64,000 nucleotides of DNA. Origin: Apoderus coryli (taxonomy: Eukaryota > Arthropoda > Insecta > Coleoptera > Attelabidae). Each line of letters opens with the position of its first letter. The first letter of the stretch is position 1. The notes beneath the pieces were generated by a model that saw only the letters and a program-made list of their open reading frames with translations, was not told where the DNA came from and made no database searches. The DNA is taken from contig OU452202.1 in NCBI GenBank assembly GCA_911728435.2, positions 25,957,135 to 26,021,134 of the forward strand, given 5' to 3'. The position numbers and the translations under genes are program-made. Below, piece after piece: positions 21,481 through 32,505 of the stretch.

Positions 21481-22495
21481 TTTTAAAACTACTTAATTAT
21501 GAATCAAGACAAAAAACATTCATCATAATCAGTATTATGTTATAAGAATAATAATTCTTTGTTGCTATATTATCCTGTCGACAATCACGTTATTAAGGAA
21601 AAAGTTTAAACCCTAATCACTAAAAAACACTTTAGAACAGCCAAAAGTTCACCCTAGTTATGTTTGTAAAAAAAAAAGAAACCATCACCCACTTTCCAGA
21701 TTATTACGGTTCTTTTAAAGTTTTGAAAGCTGTTTTTCCTTAGGGAGCCTTTAAGAGCTTCATATAGAAAACTTTTGGAAATCAGCTTCAAGGTCTTGTT
21801 AGACACTGGCATCCATTCTGAATAGGTATATTAGAATTTTTATGGCGTGATGCTGTGGTCTTGAGACGGAAACTTAGATTACCACACATTTGGAGAGGAT
21901 AAGTTTTGGGAAAGCAATCGGAAGTAAGTACCTATTTGAATTCACAATTTACATTTTGCTTTAGTGTTAGGAAAATTATCAATAATAGAAAAACAGGGTC
22001 GTAAAACTTAAAACTGAAATTGTGTGTGAAAAACTCGCTTGACAAATAGTTTGGTTTTTCTATACGGAATAATGCTGATGTTTATATCAAAGAACCGGAG
22101 ACACGTTCTATTTTTATTACAAAATCACACACACTCTCTGACTGTTATATAATGTATGTGACTCTCTCGGCAAACCTGAAGAGACTGTCGTTATTGCAGT
22201 CTGGATAGTCATATTTTATTCTTATTTCAGAAATTATTTTCCACAGCATTTTTCAATATGTACAAGGGTTAGATCGAACAAACTATTCTATTGCTTTGCA
22301 AAATATTCGTATTTATGGTTTATACAATTTTATATTATGTCTTTTGCCAACAACTGTATCTGATAGGGTAGCAGAGTTTGACCGCTTTGCTGCCTATAGG
22401 CAGGGCAAAATATACACAGGATTTTTATTTTATAATTTATTAAAACAAAACAAATTATATTTTATTTTTAATACCTATACTTAGTCTATTTACAT
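21481..22495. other. Intergenic, nothing recognised
   Basis: AT-rich. A 62-codon frame at 22296-22484 has no recognisable motif. Confidence 0.4.
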
Positions 22496-23160
22496 AGATA
22501 GACAGATAGATAGATCTTTATTTACCATAGTAGCAATTACAAAAATTTGACAATTACAATTTACAGCACGTCCAAATAGAAAATTTACAATTCAACTTGT
22601 AAAATCTTTGTATAACATATATGTATGTATAAAAAACAATCACGATTACATTTTACAAACAAATTTCAAAATATTTTATCTCAAATCCAATAAGGCGTAT
22701 AGACCATCATTTTCAAAATGAGTGTGACATGTATTCATCAACTGAATAAAAACAGTTACTTAAGAGCAGTTCCTTTATTTTTCTTTTAAATTTATTCTGG
22801 TTTAAAATTTCGAAGCTAGCAGGAAGCAATATTTCCCACTTTAACACACTGTTGTCTACCAGTGAGATAGGACTTTATAAGATTCCAAGGAACACCTCTC
22901 ACACCGTAAAAACGCAACTTTTCCAAAAGAATAGTATGCGGGACACAGTCGAACGCCCTGGCAAGGTCACACACCATCAACGATGCGTGCTCCCCCCGCT
23001 CAAAGGCATCAACTATGCCTGCGACACTGCTTTGACCGTGCTCCGTCCGGATCGAAAACCAAACTGAGCAGAGGCAAACAGGTCATGTTCTTCAAAATAT
23101 TCTATTAGTCTATTTTTCAGCAGTACCTCAATGACTTGAGAGAAGATTTTATTTTTTTCC
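22496..23160 (-). mobile_element. LINE B remnant, internally deleted
   Basis: The 3' end with a (GATA)n tail lies at about 22496 and the 5' truncation near 23160. Minus-strand coding parts: SQVIEVLLKNRLIEYFEE and AQFGFRSGRST (23013-23155), a frameshift, then VDAFERGEHASLMVCDLARAF-type palm sequence with AFDCVPHTILLEKL and SYLTGR, followed directly by C-terminal sequence FKRKIKELLLSNCFYSVDEY ending at a TGA at 22713. Everything from the GVPQGS box to past the YADD box has been deleted at about 22850. The tail resembles that of family A but the sequence is diverged. Confidence 0.85.
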
Positions 23161-23935
23161 GTGTAGTAGTATAGTGTGGCAAATGGATCTGTAACAGCGC
23201 TAGGGTCTACGCACCAATTAGAATCGTTCGGGCGGCGTCTAAACACCCATTAACCACACTAGTAGTATCAAGTATACAGTTCAGTATGTCAGTAATATAG
23301 TAAAGAAGTGCAGTGTCGCAAAATTAGAATAAAATTTGAATTTTATCAGTCTATTTTTTCACACTCGCATATATGAATATCCACATGTACATAATAGGTA
23401 AAATTAAACACATTGTCACAATTACACTAGAAAAACTGCATTTTCCTGGATTTTTTTTATCGCTGTTACTCGCGTTCTGTTCACATAATGAAGTGGTATG
23501 ATGCACAACATAACGACATCGTATATCCAACTCTTCAGCTCGCTCAAGTGCCTCGATGAATAATAAAAAGGAAAATTAATTAGGTTGGAAGCCCTTAAAT
23601 GTCTGTTTTATACCTCATGACATCCCAGCTTCGTTGCTTAAATCGGGCACGTCTACGTCAAAAATGTGCTTTTCTCTCGGCGGATTTTTTTTTTATTTTT
23701 CATCTTTGTTTATATGAGCCCCTCATAAAAAATTTCAGCTTTTGAAATAATTTACTCATTATGAAAATCGTGCTTTTGCGAATTCACTTATTATCTTTTA
23801 CGAGTTTCACGTGAGGTAATGGTATTGAGTATAACCAGATCCTGCTACTGTTGTTAATATTTTAATCTAGAAATTGGCATTTATTTAATCTAACAAGCAA
23901 TAGTTATTATTTTAATAAGCGGCTAATATTTATTT
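23161..23935. other. Intergenic, AT-rich
   Basis: Nothing recognised. The open frame 23013-23246 reads from LINE B into this stretch and is chimeric. Confidence 0.4.
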
Positions 23936-25290
23936 ATTTTTTTTTATTTTTATTTATTTATTGTCCTTACATGTCATTACCAAAAAAGGTTTACACAAGT
24001 CATATTAACTACTAAAATATTACATAAAACATAGAAATGTATATAACTTAATCAAAACAGAAAGTCAATGCTGAGGAATTCATCAATGGAGTAAAAAGCC
24101 TGGCCAATTAAGTGGTTTTTTAATCTATTTTTGAACACTGCAAGGATCAGTGTTTTCAAACTATCTGGCATATGATTATAGCATGTGGGACCATAATAAT
24201 TTACAGAATTTCTGCTTCTACCCAACCTCATATATTCAGGAAGAATGTCATTTTTGTTTCTGGTATTGTGGTTGTGAACTTCATCATGCCTTATGTACAG
24301 ATTGTAATTATTTTTCACATACATAATTGAATTATAGATATATTGACACGGGAGTGTAATTATTTTACATTCTTTAAATTTAGGTCTGACATCCTCTCTA
24401 AACTTTAAATCTGTCATTATTCGAACCACTCGTCTTTGGATTGCGATTTCAAAACATTAAAAGAGACTTCACCCTTCAAGCTTCGCAACATAAACACAAC
24501 CTTAGACAACTTGGCAATGGTAACCTCGACATGACCCGTCCAGGTTAGCTTTTGGTCCAAAGTCAACAAGGGCTGAGAAGACTTTGACTCAAACATCGTT
24601 ACAACACTCCTACCAGTGAGATAGGAACTCAGCAAACGAATCGATTTCGCACGCATACCGTATCGCTCCAGTTTACCCAACAAGATATCGTGTGAGACGC
24701 AATCAAACGCCTTTGTTAAATCAAGAAAAGAAGCCCCCACAAGCATTCTTCTCTCAAAAGCGGTTATAACGCTATTTATAAAGTTTTCTATAGCTGAAAC
24801 GGTGTTAAGTTTCGGTCTAAATCCAAATTGTTTCGGAGAAAGTAAATTATTTCTTTCAAAATAGTTGGCTAATTGTTTAAAGAGTATCTTTTCAAAAAAT
24901 TTGCCTAGAACAGGCACTATAGAAATGGGGTGATAGTTGTTCAATTCATCTGGAGATCCTTTTTTGAATAGCGGTATAATTTTGCAAAATTTCAGACAAC
25001 TCAGAAACATACCGGAATTAATCAATATTGTCAATGGTATAATTATTATATCCTTAATATATTTAATGATTACGATATTCAAATCAAAAATGTCTTTCGA
25101 GCTTTTATTTTTAAAAGAGTTTATTATATCTCTCATCTCAATAAAAGATATTTCATTAAACTCAAATAGACTAAGTTACAGATCTTGAGTGCCATTATTT
25201 TATCTCAAATAATGTACTAAACGATTTTGCCACAGCTTATTAGATAAAGAATCAAAAAAACTATCGACAGATTTATTACGTGGCAGCTCT
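23936..25290 (-). mobile_element. LINE C, inactive, with (TTTA)n-type tail
   Basis: Minus-strand LINE: the 3' tail and UTR are at 23936-24051 and the coding remnant at 24052-25136. Weak coding resemblance continues upstream (SLFEFNEISFIEM, with a stop before it) to about 25290. The 5' end is not identified. Confidence 0.82.
24052..25136 (-). pseudogene. LINE C reverse transcriptase with catalytic core deleted
   Basis: Upstream part: KIIPLFKKGSPDELNNYHPI (fingers), FGFRPKLNTVSAIENF, AFDCVSHDILLGKL and SYLTGRSV. It then jumps to LDQKLTWTGHVE, past the GVPQGS and YADD boxes, which are absent. A second junction plus frameshift near 24420 leads from FNVLKSQ to RVVRIMTDLKFRED and on to the C-terminus (HNHNTRNKNDILPEY, FYSIDEFLSIDF). 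Thus two internal deletions and at least one frameshift. It cannot make an active RT. Confidence 0.87.
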
Positions 25291-26415
25291 ACTTTACAAA
25301 TTTTTATAATTTGCATGATGGTAACACATGTGGACATTGACTTTTGTTATCCTTCAAAGCCAATATCAGCATTTTTATTTGTTCAAAATTAGTTACGTAG
25401 CAAATGAGCCACAATTGACCGTATCACTTCAGTCCAACTGAACATAGAATTGAGCTTTAGCTGTGCTAATTTAATAGACTTTGCTTCCTCTCAAAATTGT
25501 TCTACTCCAACCCAACCGTGTATACAGCCACCACATTGAAATCATCATCAATCATCTTAAAGATTTGATACCGAATATTTTAAATAACCTAGAATTCATT
25601 CTCTTCGGATGATCAGAACCACACGGAAGGTCATAGAGGAGATATTTACTTGAATAATATTAGAAAACACTGCGTGTTTTTTATAAGATTTCCCAACCAA
25701 AGACCTGCACTAATTAACCTTACCATAGTACCTACTAAACTTGCCGTTTAAAATTGATCGATAATCGACACTTTCACCAAAAAAATGTTTTAAATTTCGA
25801 CGTACATTGCGCTAACACTGTTAGCATCCTCAGGAAGAATAAATTATTAAAGTTCACTGAAAAAAATTCTAAAAATGAACCCTAGTAAATAATTATTTGG
25901 CTTTTATTTGTTTAACTTAAACAAAATTTATTTGACTCAAATAAACAGTGTTTGTCAGGAATAAATAGAGTTATTTGATTTTTTAAATATATTTATTTAA
26001 CCTGGGCTGCTTTGACAGAAAAAAATATTTATTTAATTTAAATAACAGATCAGAGTTAATTCATGGTTATTTGAAACAAGTCCATCGTTATTTGAATCAA
26101 ATACATAATAATAATAAAATGAGCCGACGCCCATGGCTGTTGGGGATTCAACAATCGAACAAATCATATATTTAATATATTTTTTTTTCAGAATAAACAA
26201 ATATTTATTTATTCCAAGTAGCAGCACCTTTGGGCCAAGTACATGGAACCTTTCTTCTAAATGACTCTAGTTAGTTCAAGCAAACAAATATATCCTTACA
26301 TTTTCGGGACTTGTTAACAAGTAAGTATAAGTACTAAGTCAAATAAATATTTATTTAAATCAAATACTCGTACATATTATTTTATGAAATAATCCATTCA
26401 AAGAGGAGCGATGAT
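25291..26415. other. AT-rich intergenic with TTATTTGA motif cluster
   Basis: Between 25908 and 26400 the motif TTATTTGA and near-palindromic TTATTTGAATCAAATA variants recur several times. A hammerhead-like relic on the minus strand covers 25794-25836 (CCTGAGGATGCTAACAG...TTAGC...CGAAAT order). No gene is seen; the frame at 26033-26227 is unsupported. Confidence 0.45.
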
Positions 26416-26870
26416 TAATATATAAATCAAACGGCGCCGGCGTCTGCTCCACAAAACAAATATATTTCTATATCAAAAATCAAGGCACATTGCCTATGTC
26501 AGTCAGACATGTTTCGAGAAAATTAAATTTTCATCATCAGTGACAATCAAGTACAAGATGAACAATTTCAGCATTATGCCATCAAATAATGTTAATTTCT
26601 AATTTAGTTTAAATTTTTATTTTAATTTTGAATTCATATAAAACACAGTGTTTTAACTTTAATTTACATAAAATCTTCACATAACCTTTTTCACAAAATG
26701 AATATGTTACATTAGTAAAACTGAAATTGTTCATCTTGTACTTGATTGTCACTGATGATGAGAATTTAATTTTCTCGAAACATGTCTGACTGACATAGGC
26801 AATGTGCCTTGATTTTTGATATAGAAATATATTTGTTTTGTGGAGCAGACGCCGTTTGATTTATATATTA
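26416..26870. mobile_element. Hairpin MITE with hammerhead-like motifs in both arms
   Basis: Ends TAATATATAAATCAAAC (26416) and GTTTGATTTATATATTA (ending 26870) are inverted. The arms of about 157 bp (26416-26572 and 26714-26870) pair almost throughout, around a 140-bp AT-rich loop. The right arm contains CTGATGA (26752-26758), a GAGAA/TTCTC hairpin, GAAAC (26777-26781) and GTC (26784-26786) followed by TGAC, which can pair with GTCA before the core. The left arm has the same motif on the minus strand (26501-26548). A one-base insertion before stem II departs from the hammerhead consensus. Confidence 0.82.
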
Positions 26871-27757
26871 AATAAATATTAGTTGAATGTTTCAAATAAA
26901 CCATATATTTGTCTCAAGTACATGGGTTGTTTGACGTATACCGAAGAAATATTTGTTTGGTTCAACTCCATTTTTTTTTTATCCAAACAAACCTTTTTTT
27001 CAGTGTAGATGAATAGATAACGGTTGTCTACTCCATGGAGTAGATTTGCTTTTGACCTGGGATTCATTATGTAACCATTTGCAATAAAGTAGATACATAA
27101 AAGCAGCTCTAATAATACGATTCCTACATTCAAACATTTCTATTTCTATTCATTTGTGCTACCTGAAGCGAGTGACGTAACGCGACCACAACATCAAGTT
27201 CGTCTGTCACACATATAGCCGACGCGACGTATTCCACCGTGTGTGTATGTTCCTATTTCCTTGCCACATTATCCCCTTAGCCTGAATAAAATGGAAAAGT
27301 AAAATGCACACAAACGAATGAGACAACAACAACAAGAAAAAAACTGGAGTAAAATTGAGGGGATTTTTGGTGAAAATGTGCGACAGATATCTATGGGGTT
27401 ACGAATAAGTGTTAAATTTGATTAGAAAATCTGTGGTTGCGGCTTTATTTGTGCCTCGAAGTTCGATATTAGGAAAATACGAAACAAGACATTTTCGCCT
27501 CTCTGTGCTGATGCTTAACAAAGTATAAATAAACTGATATCAGTGTGTTAATCCAAGGAATTTGGCACAAGTTTGTATTGCTTTGTTGGATTTTATGTGA
27601 CACATAATATCGATAAGCTTTATACAGTCTTATCGATTTTTTAGTGGATGGATTTAAATCGCTCTCATTTTTTGCATGCAGTAAACAGATAAGAGTTTTT
27701 TAAACATTTCTTTGGTTCGTTGATATAAAGCTTATGGCACTGTTAATTTAACTTTCT
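26871..27757. other. Intergenic, nothing recognised
   Basis: A minus frame at 26879-27133 lacks any recognisable motif. Confidence 0.4.
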
Positions 27758-28170
27758 TAGGGCTTGAATGATAGCGTTCTATAGTCCAATACCGAGCAAA
27801 AGCATCAAAAAATTTAAATTTTTTCCGTGCCTCAAGGGTTGTGAAATTTAGACAGGACAATGATATTATGAAGGGCTATTTGCATGCCAAACGACATGCG
27901 AAGACAGTGTCATTAAGAATAGTTTTTTAGGGCTTGAATGATAGCGTTCTATAGTCCAATACCGAGCAAAAGCATCAAAAAATTGAAATTTGTTCCTTGC
28001 CTGAAGGGTTGTGAAATTTAGACAGGACAATGATATTATGAAGGGCTATTTGCATGCCAAACGACATGCGAAGACAGTGTCATTAGGGATAGTTCCTTAG
28101 GTCTTGAATGATAGCGTTCTATAGTCCTATACCGAGCAACAGCATCAAAAAATTTAAATTTTTTCCTTGT
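27758..28170. repeat. Tandem 170-bp repeat (family R)
   Basis: GGCTTGAATGATAGCGTTCT starts at 27761 and 27931, and GTCTTGAATG at 28101, giving a 170-bp period and about 2.4 units. The unit also holds GGGTTGTGAAATTTAGACAG and GCATGCCAAACGACATGCG. Single copies of the same family are at 28555-28700, 35758-35880 and 45728-45820. Confidence 0.88.
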
Positions 28171-28292
28171 ATTATAATAAAGTTTGGTTCAAACTGACGT
28201 TAATCTTTCCTTAGGCCTAAAGATCAGTGCATATTATCATCATATTTAAATAATTATCCACTGTTAATATTTGACGTGACGAGTGTTATTGT

Positions 28293-28358
28293 AAACAAAA
28301 CAGTGCACCAAACGGATACATTCAATTGAATGTATCCGTTTGGTGCACTGTTTTGTTT
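28293..28358. repeat. Perfect 66-bp palindrome, no loop
   Basis: The arms of 33 bp begin AAACAAAACAGTGCACCAAA and meet at CATTCAA|TTGAATG (centre 28325/28326). Every base pairs. A TGACGAG motif lies just outside both ends. Confidence 0.95.
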
Positions 28359-28554
28359 GACGAGGATGCTCAAAATGTCAACTTTCTCTCATTAATAGAG
28401 ACGCAAGAAATGTGTCGATAAATTCGAATCGAAATAAATTTGTTTTTAAGGTAGAACTACATCCTCGAGGACTATGCATTGTATCACTGTATCATTGTCC
28501 AGAGTAAATATCACGACCCCATTATTAGGGAACCAGATTTCAATTTTTTGGGGC

Positions 28555-28700
28555 CTTGGTTTGGTATAGGACGCTATCATACAGGACCTAATCAAGACCT
28601 AAGAAACTATCCTTGATGACCGTTCCGAAGAATGTCGTTTGGCATGCAAATAGCCCTTCATAATATCATTTTCCTGCGTACATTTCACGGCCCCATTATT
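28555..28700. repeat. Family R repeat, inverted copy
   Basis: Reads TTTGGTATAGGACGCTATCA, then AGACCTAAGAAACTATCCTT and GTCGTTTGGCATGCAAATAG, the reverse complement of the tandem repeat at 27.8 kb. A flanking phrase, CCCCATTATTAGG with CAGATTTCAATTTTTTGG, occurs at both ends (about 28517 and 28690). Confidence 0.7.
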
Positions 28701-30781
28701 AGGAAAACAGATTTCAATTTTTTGGCAGCTTGTATATTTTTGTAAAGCATGTGACAATTTTAAAAAATATACCCTTATGTGCGAAACAAAATTGAATGTA
28801 TGCATACAATCTATATTTACTGAGAAATAGGCGAATAAAGCATTTTTCTCGAATATGTGCACACATGTCGTAGTTCTTTCACACTTCACTAAGAACTATT
28901 AAATTGCCAAACCACTTAAAAATTGCAAATGCTGTGGAAAATTTATTGTCGACGATATAGCTATAAAACAGAGCATAAAATAGAATATTCACCTAGTTTC
29001 CTCCAAGATAACAATATACTTGCACGAAATCGACTAAATCTGCTGGCTATAGCATATTTCAAACGCTCGATCGATTACCATAGTGTCCCCTATAAATATA
29101 GCATAGTGGAGGTATATTATTATCTTCTGGATACTCGTTAGTTACTAGAAGAAAAAACGTGTTGCGTGGTCACAACATTCATGTGCTTAGGAGGTTGTTT
29201 GTGAAAAGATACATTTTATTGAGTTTTTCATACGATATATTCAGTAGTCATACCCCTAGGGTCTTGATAATACCGAGATAATTTTGTCATAGAGAATGCC
29301 GCAAGCGTGTTGCTTGATAATAGCCAAAGGCCGCAGGCCAATTTGTGTAACCCTAATTTTACTCAATCTCGCCGGAGCTACACATATATACCAAGCTAGC
29401 TGAGTCGCAAGAGTTCGACCCCGTGGTCAGCGAGATTGATGGACAAGAAATGAAGCGAAGGACCGTCAGAAACAATGGGCGCCAGTCGTGTTTCTATTTT
29501 TATTTTTACCAATTAAAATGAAACAGACAAACAAAAAAATTGTTATACCAAGACTTCACAAATGTCCTGTCTCTGACATTCCTCAACCCCAATTCATATC
29601 CCTGATGAGAACTAAAAGTTCGAAATGATCACTCTCTTTTAGATGGCAGGTTGATGAAATCAAAACAAGAAATTTAATTTTTTCTAAAATTATATTCAGA
29701 AGAGCAATACTAATGATTTAAAATTGACAAATTTCTTTAACAACGAATCAATGTTCAAATGTTCGTAAATATCACAGTTACAATTAATTTGATGAAATGT
29801 CTTTCGTCACTGAGTGTGAGACTTATAACAATTTATTTAGTAATGCAGTACAGTTTTGTTACCTACAATGACGTACTCTCTAGATGAAAACCACACACGT
29901 TCTCTATTACAAGATCTTATGTATTTGTCTGTGAACAAGCAGCTACTTTGACTCCAAGCCAATCTTCCCACTGGATGGTATCGTGATTATAATCTTATGT
30001 TGCCCTACTCAATTCGGACACAATGATTAATCTACGTGCTTGGGCTTGTATAGTGTATCACTTGAACTTGAACCAGATCAATTCTCCATCATCATCGGAC
30101 ACGGTCTCATATGCAAAAGAGAGATAGTGTTTTAGCTTTATCGCTAGCACATCTGAGGCACAGTCAAAAGAGTTCGTAAACACTTGCACTTGTACAAAGC
30201 ATCACTTGCAGAATGATTACTCAGTTCTGTTTATAATCAAAATAATGTTCATAGAAAATTTTATCTACTGTGATATTAAAGTTCAGAAGTGATGAGTTTG
30301 AGCTCCTCTAAATCCTTAAGATTATTTTACAAATGAAAATGAAAATTACAAGTTAAAATTTACAATGAAAATTTAAAGATGAGAATTTCCAAATGAATAA
30401 AGAATATTCAAGAAAAATTGAATTATATATTACAAGAATTTGAAATGAATTCAGAATAATAAATTGCAAAAGAAATTATCAGGAAATATTGCTAGATGTT
30501 ACATTATAAATCAGGCAAGCTGTAGTGACTACAACAAGGAGCAGAATCTCAACTGACTGTGACTCAATAAGACAACTTGAACAAGCCAGGAAATAATAAA
30601 TATTGTTTATGACAATCACATTAAAGTTTAAGTAAATTCTAAGACATTTACTCCTCCTAGATTATTCAAGTTATGAACGTACTACGTTCTTTTGTTGAAC
30701 CGCCTTTGGCTATTATCCTTGAGCAATTCGCTTGAAGGATTGAGCAATTCGCTTGAAGGAACTGTTTTTGAATAAATAATT
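28701..30781. other. Intergenic with short repeats
   Basis: CCCCTAGGGTCTTGATAATA at about 29264, with the following 40 bp, recurs at 46903. A 21-bp unit (TTGAGCAATTCGCTTGAAGGA) is tandemly duplicated near 30718-30760. Short frames at 28599-28889 and 28923-29141 show no family resemblance. Confidence 0.45.
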
Positions 30782-31041
30782 TTTCTGCCGACACTATGAG
30801 AAAATTGAATTTTACTGCTTCTATAGGGACGAGAAAGTATGCATTTCTAAGGCTAGCGCTACAAAACACTCAAAAATGGCTAGGCAAGAAAATTATATTT
30901 ATCTATTTGTAATAGATGGCGGCACAATAATAAAAGCTATTAACAATGATGACAGTCCAATGTGACAGTGGTTGTCAAAAATCGAGCGCTTCTTAAAATA
31001 TTCAATTTGAATTTGATTCATCATTTATAGGTATAATAAGC

Positions 31042-31527
31042 ATGGAATATCTGATTGATCGTAGTGACGAGGAAATTGAATACTGTACCCCGCCTGAAAT
31101 TCACGAGAAAGCGAACAAAGTTTCGATGAATTTTCAGCCGGAAAAATCAAGTACCAAATATGAACTTCAGTATAAACTGTTTATCAATTAGTGTAGTGCT
31201 AAAAACGTTAAAACCTATAGTGAAAACGTAATTTTGACGTATTTATCGGATCTTTCACAAAAATACCAATCTTCAACACTGTGGTCAATTCCTTCCATGT
31301 TAAAATCTACGCTATTAGTTAAAAATAACGTAAAGAAGAAATCTGTTGGCCACATTGCTAAAAAGTCAAAAATTTTCGACCAACCGGATATTGAAGAATT
31401 TCTTGAAACTGCACCGGATGAAATACATTTAATGACAAAGAAAAGCAATCATATTTTCTTTTCTTTTTTGTATTACCTACAATTGTACGGTGCCGGCAGA
31501 AAAATAATGTGTAAACCATGGCGGTAA
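31042..31527 (+). pseudogene. Tyrosine recombinase N-terminal domain, copy 1 (broken)
   Basis: Same protein as at 31899, but a TGG codon has become TAG at 31189-31191 (FIN-stop-CSAKN), and 13 residues around IRNFNKVTAFL are deleted without loss of frame. The downstream part reads TYLSDLSQKYQSSTL, KKSVGHIAKKSKIFDQPDIE and ends CKPWR. It is the decayed member of the duplicated pair. Confidence 0.8.
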
Positions 31528-31898
31528 AGTGATTTTTTCAGGCTTCAAGAAGTGTCCGGGCTCGCTAAAGCTCGCCCGTACATTTCTTCTCTCAGCCTTA
31601 AAAAATGACACTTTACCGCCTAGGAATACAATATACTATTTCTGCCGACACTATGAGAAAATTGAATTTTACTGCTTCCATAGGGACGAGAAAGTATGCA
31701 TTTCTAAGGCTAGCGCTACAAAACACTCAAAAATGGCTAGGCAAGAAAATTAATTTTATGTATTTGTATTAGATGGCGGCACAATAATAAAAGCTATTAA
31801 CAATGATGACAGTCCAATGTGACAGTGGTTGTCAAAAATCGAGCGCGTCTTAAAATATTCAATTTGAATTTGATTCATCATTTATAGGTATAATAAGC

Positions 31899-32420
31899 AT
31901 GGAATCTCTGATTGATCGTAGTGACGAGGAAATTGAGTATTGTACCCCGCCTGAAATTCACGAGAAAGCGAACGAAGTTTCGATGAATTTGCTGCCGGAA
32001 AAATCAAGTACCACATATGAACTTCAGTATAAACTGTTTATGAGTTGGTGTAGTGCTAAAAACGTTAAAAACTATAGTGAAAATGTGATTTTGACGTATT
32101 TATCGGATCTTTCACACAAATATCAATCTTCAACACTGTGTTCAATTCATTCCATGTTAAAATCTACGCTATTAATTAAAAATATCGTAAACATTAGAAA
32201 TTTTAACAAAGTGACTGCTTTTTTAAAGAAGAAATCTGTTGGCCACATTGCTAAAAAATCAAAAATTTTCGACCAACCGGATATTGAAAAATTTCTTGAA
32301 ACTGTACCGGATGAAATACATTTAATGACAAAGGAAAGCAATCATATTTTCTTTTCTTTTTTGTATTACCTACAATTGTACGGTGCCTGCAGAAAAATAA
32401 TGTGTAAACCATGGCGGTAA
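31899..32420 (+). CDS. Tyrosine recombinase N-terminal (core-binding) domain, copy 2
   Basis: An open frame of 173 codons starting at an ATG (MESLIDRSDEE). YELQYKLFMSWCSAKNVKNY, ILTYLSDLSHKYQSSTL, SMLKSTLLIK and AFLKKKSVGHIAKKSKIF match the SAM-like core-binding region of insect Crypton-type tyrosine recombinases; such domains hold DNA next to the catalytic domain. The catalytic Arg/His/Tyr domain is absent: the frame ends in LQLYGACRKIMCKPWR, within the terminal hairpin of the repeat. Hence a truncated transposon gene that happens to remain open. Whether it is expressed cannot be judged. Confidence 0.6.
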   Translation: MESLIDRSDEEIEYCTPPEIHEKANEVSMNLLPEKSSTTYELQYKLFMSWCSAKNVKNYSENVILTYLSDLSHKYQSSTLCSIHSMLKSTLLIKNIVNIRNFNKVTAFLKKKSVGHIAKKSKIFDQPDIEKFLETVPDEIHLMTKESNHIFFSFLYYLQLYGACRKIMCKPWR

Positions 32421-32505
32421 AGTGATTTTTTCAGGCTTCAAGAAGTGTTCTTTCAGCCTTAAAAAATGACACTTTACCGCCTAGGAATACAATATACTAT
32501 AGTTT

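Larger units (their letters stand above)
30782..32505. repeat. Tandem duplication of an 857-bp transposon-derived segment
   Basis: CTGCCGACACTATGAGAAAA starts at 30785 and again at 31642, and the whole segment to CCTAGGAATACAATATACTA is repeated. Each copy contains one tyrosine-recombinase N-terminal domain and ends in an imperfect hairpin between GGCGGTAAAGTG and CACTTTACCGCC (31521-31621 and 32413-32481). Copy 1 has extra sequence in that hairpin loop (GGGCTCGCTAAAGCTCGCCC) that copy 2 lacks. Confidence 0.88.

Noticed and set aside
29430..29490. Possible primer-binding site (TGGCGCCCA on the minus strand), suggesting an LTR element
   Set aside because: No paired long terminal repeats, polypurine tract or gag/pol coding sequence nearby; nine bases alone are not enough.
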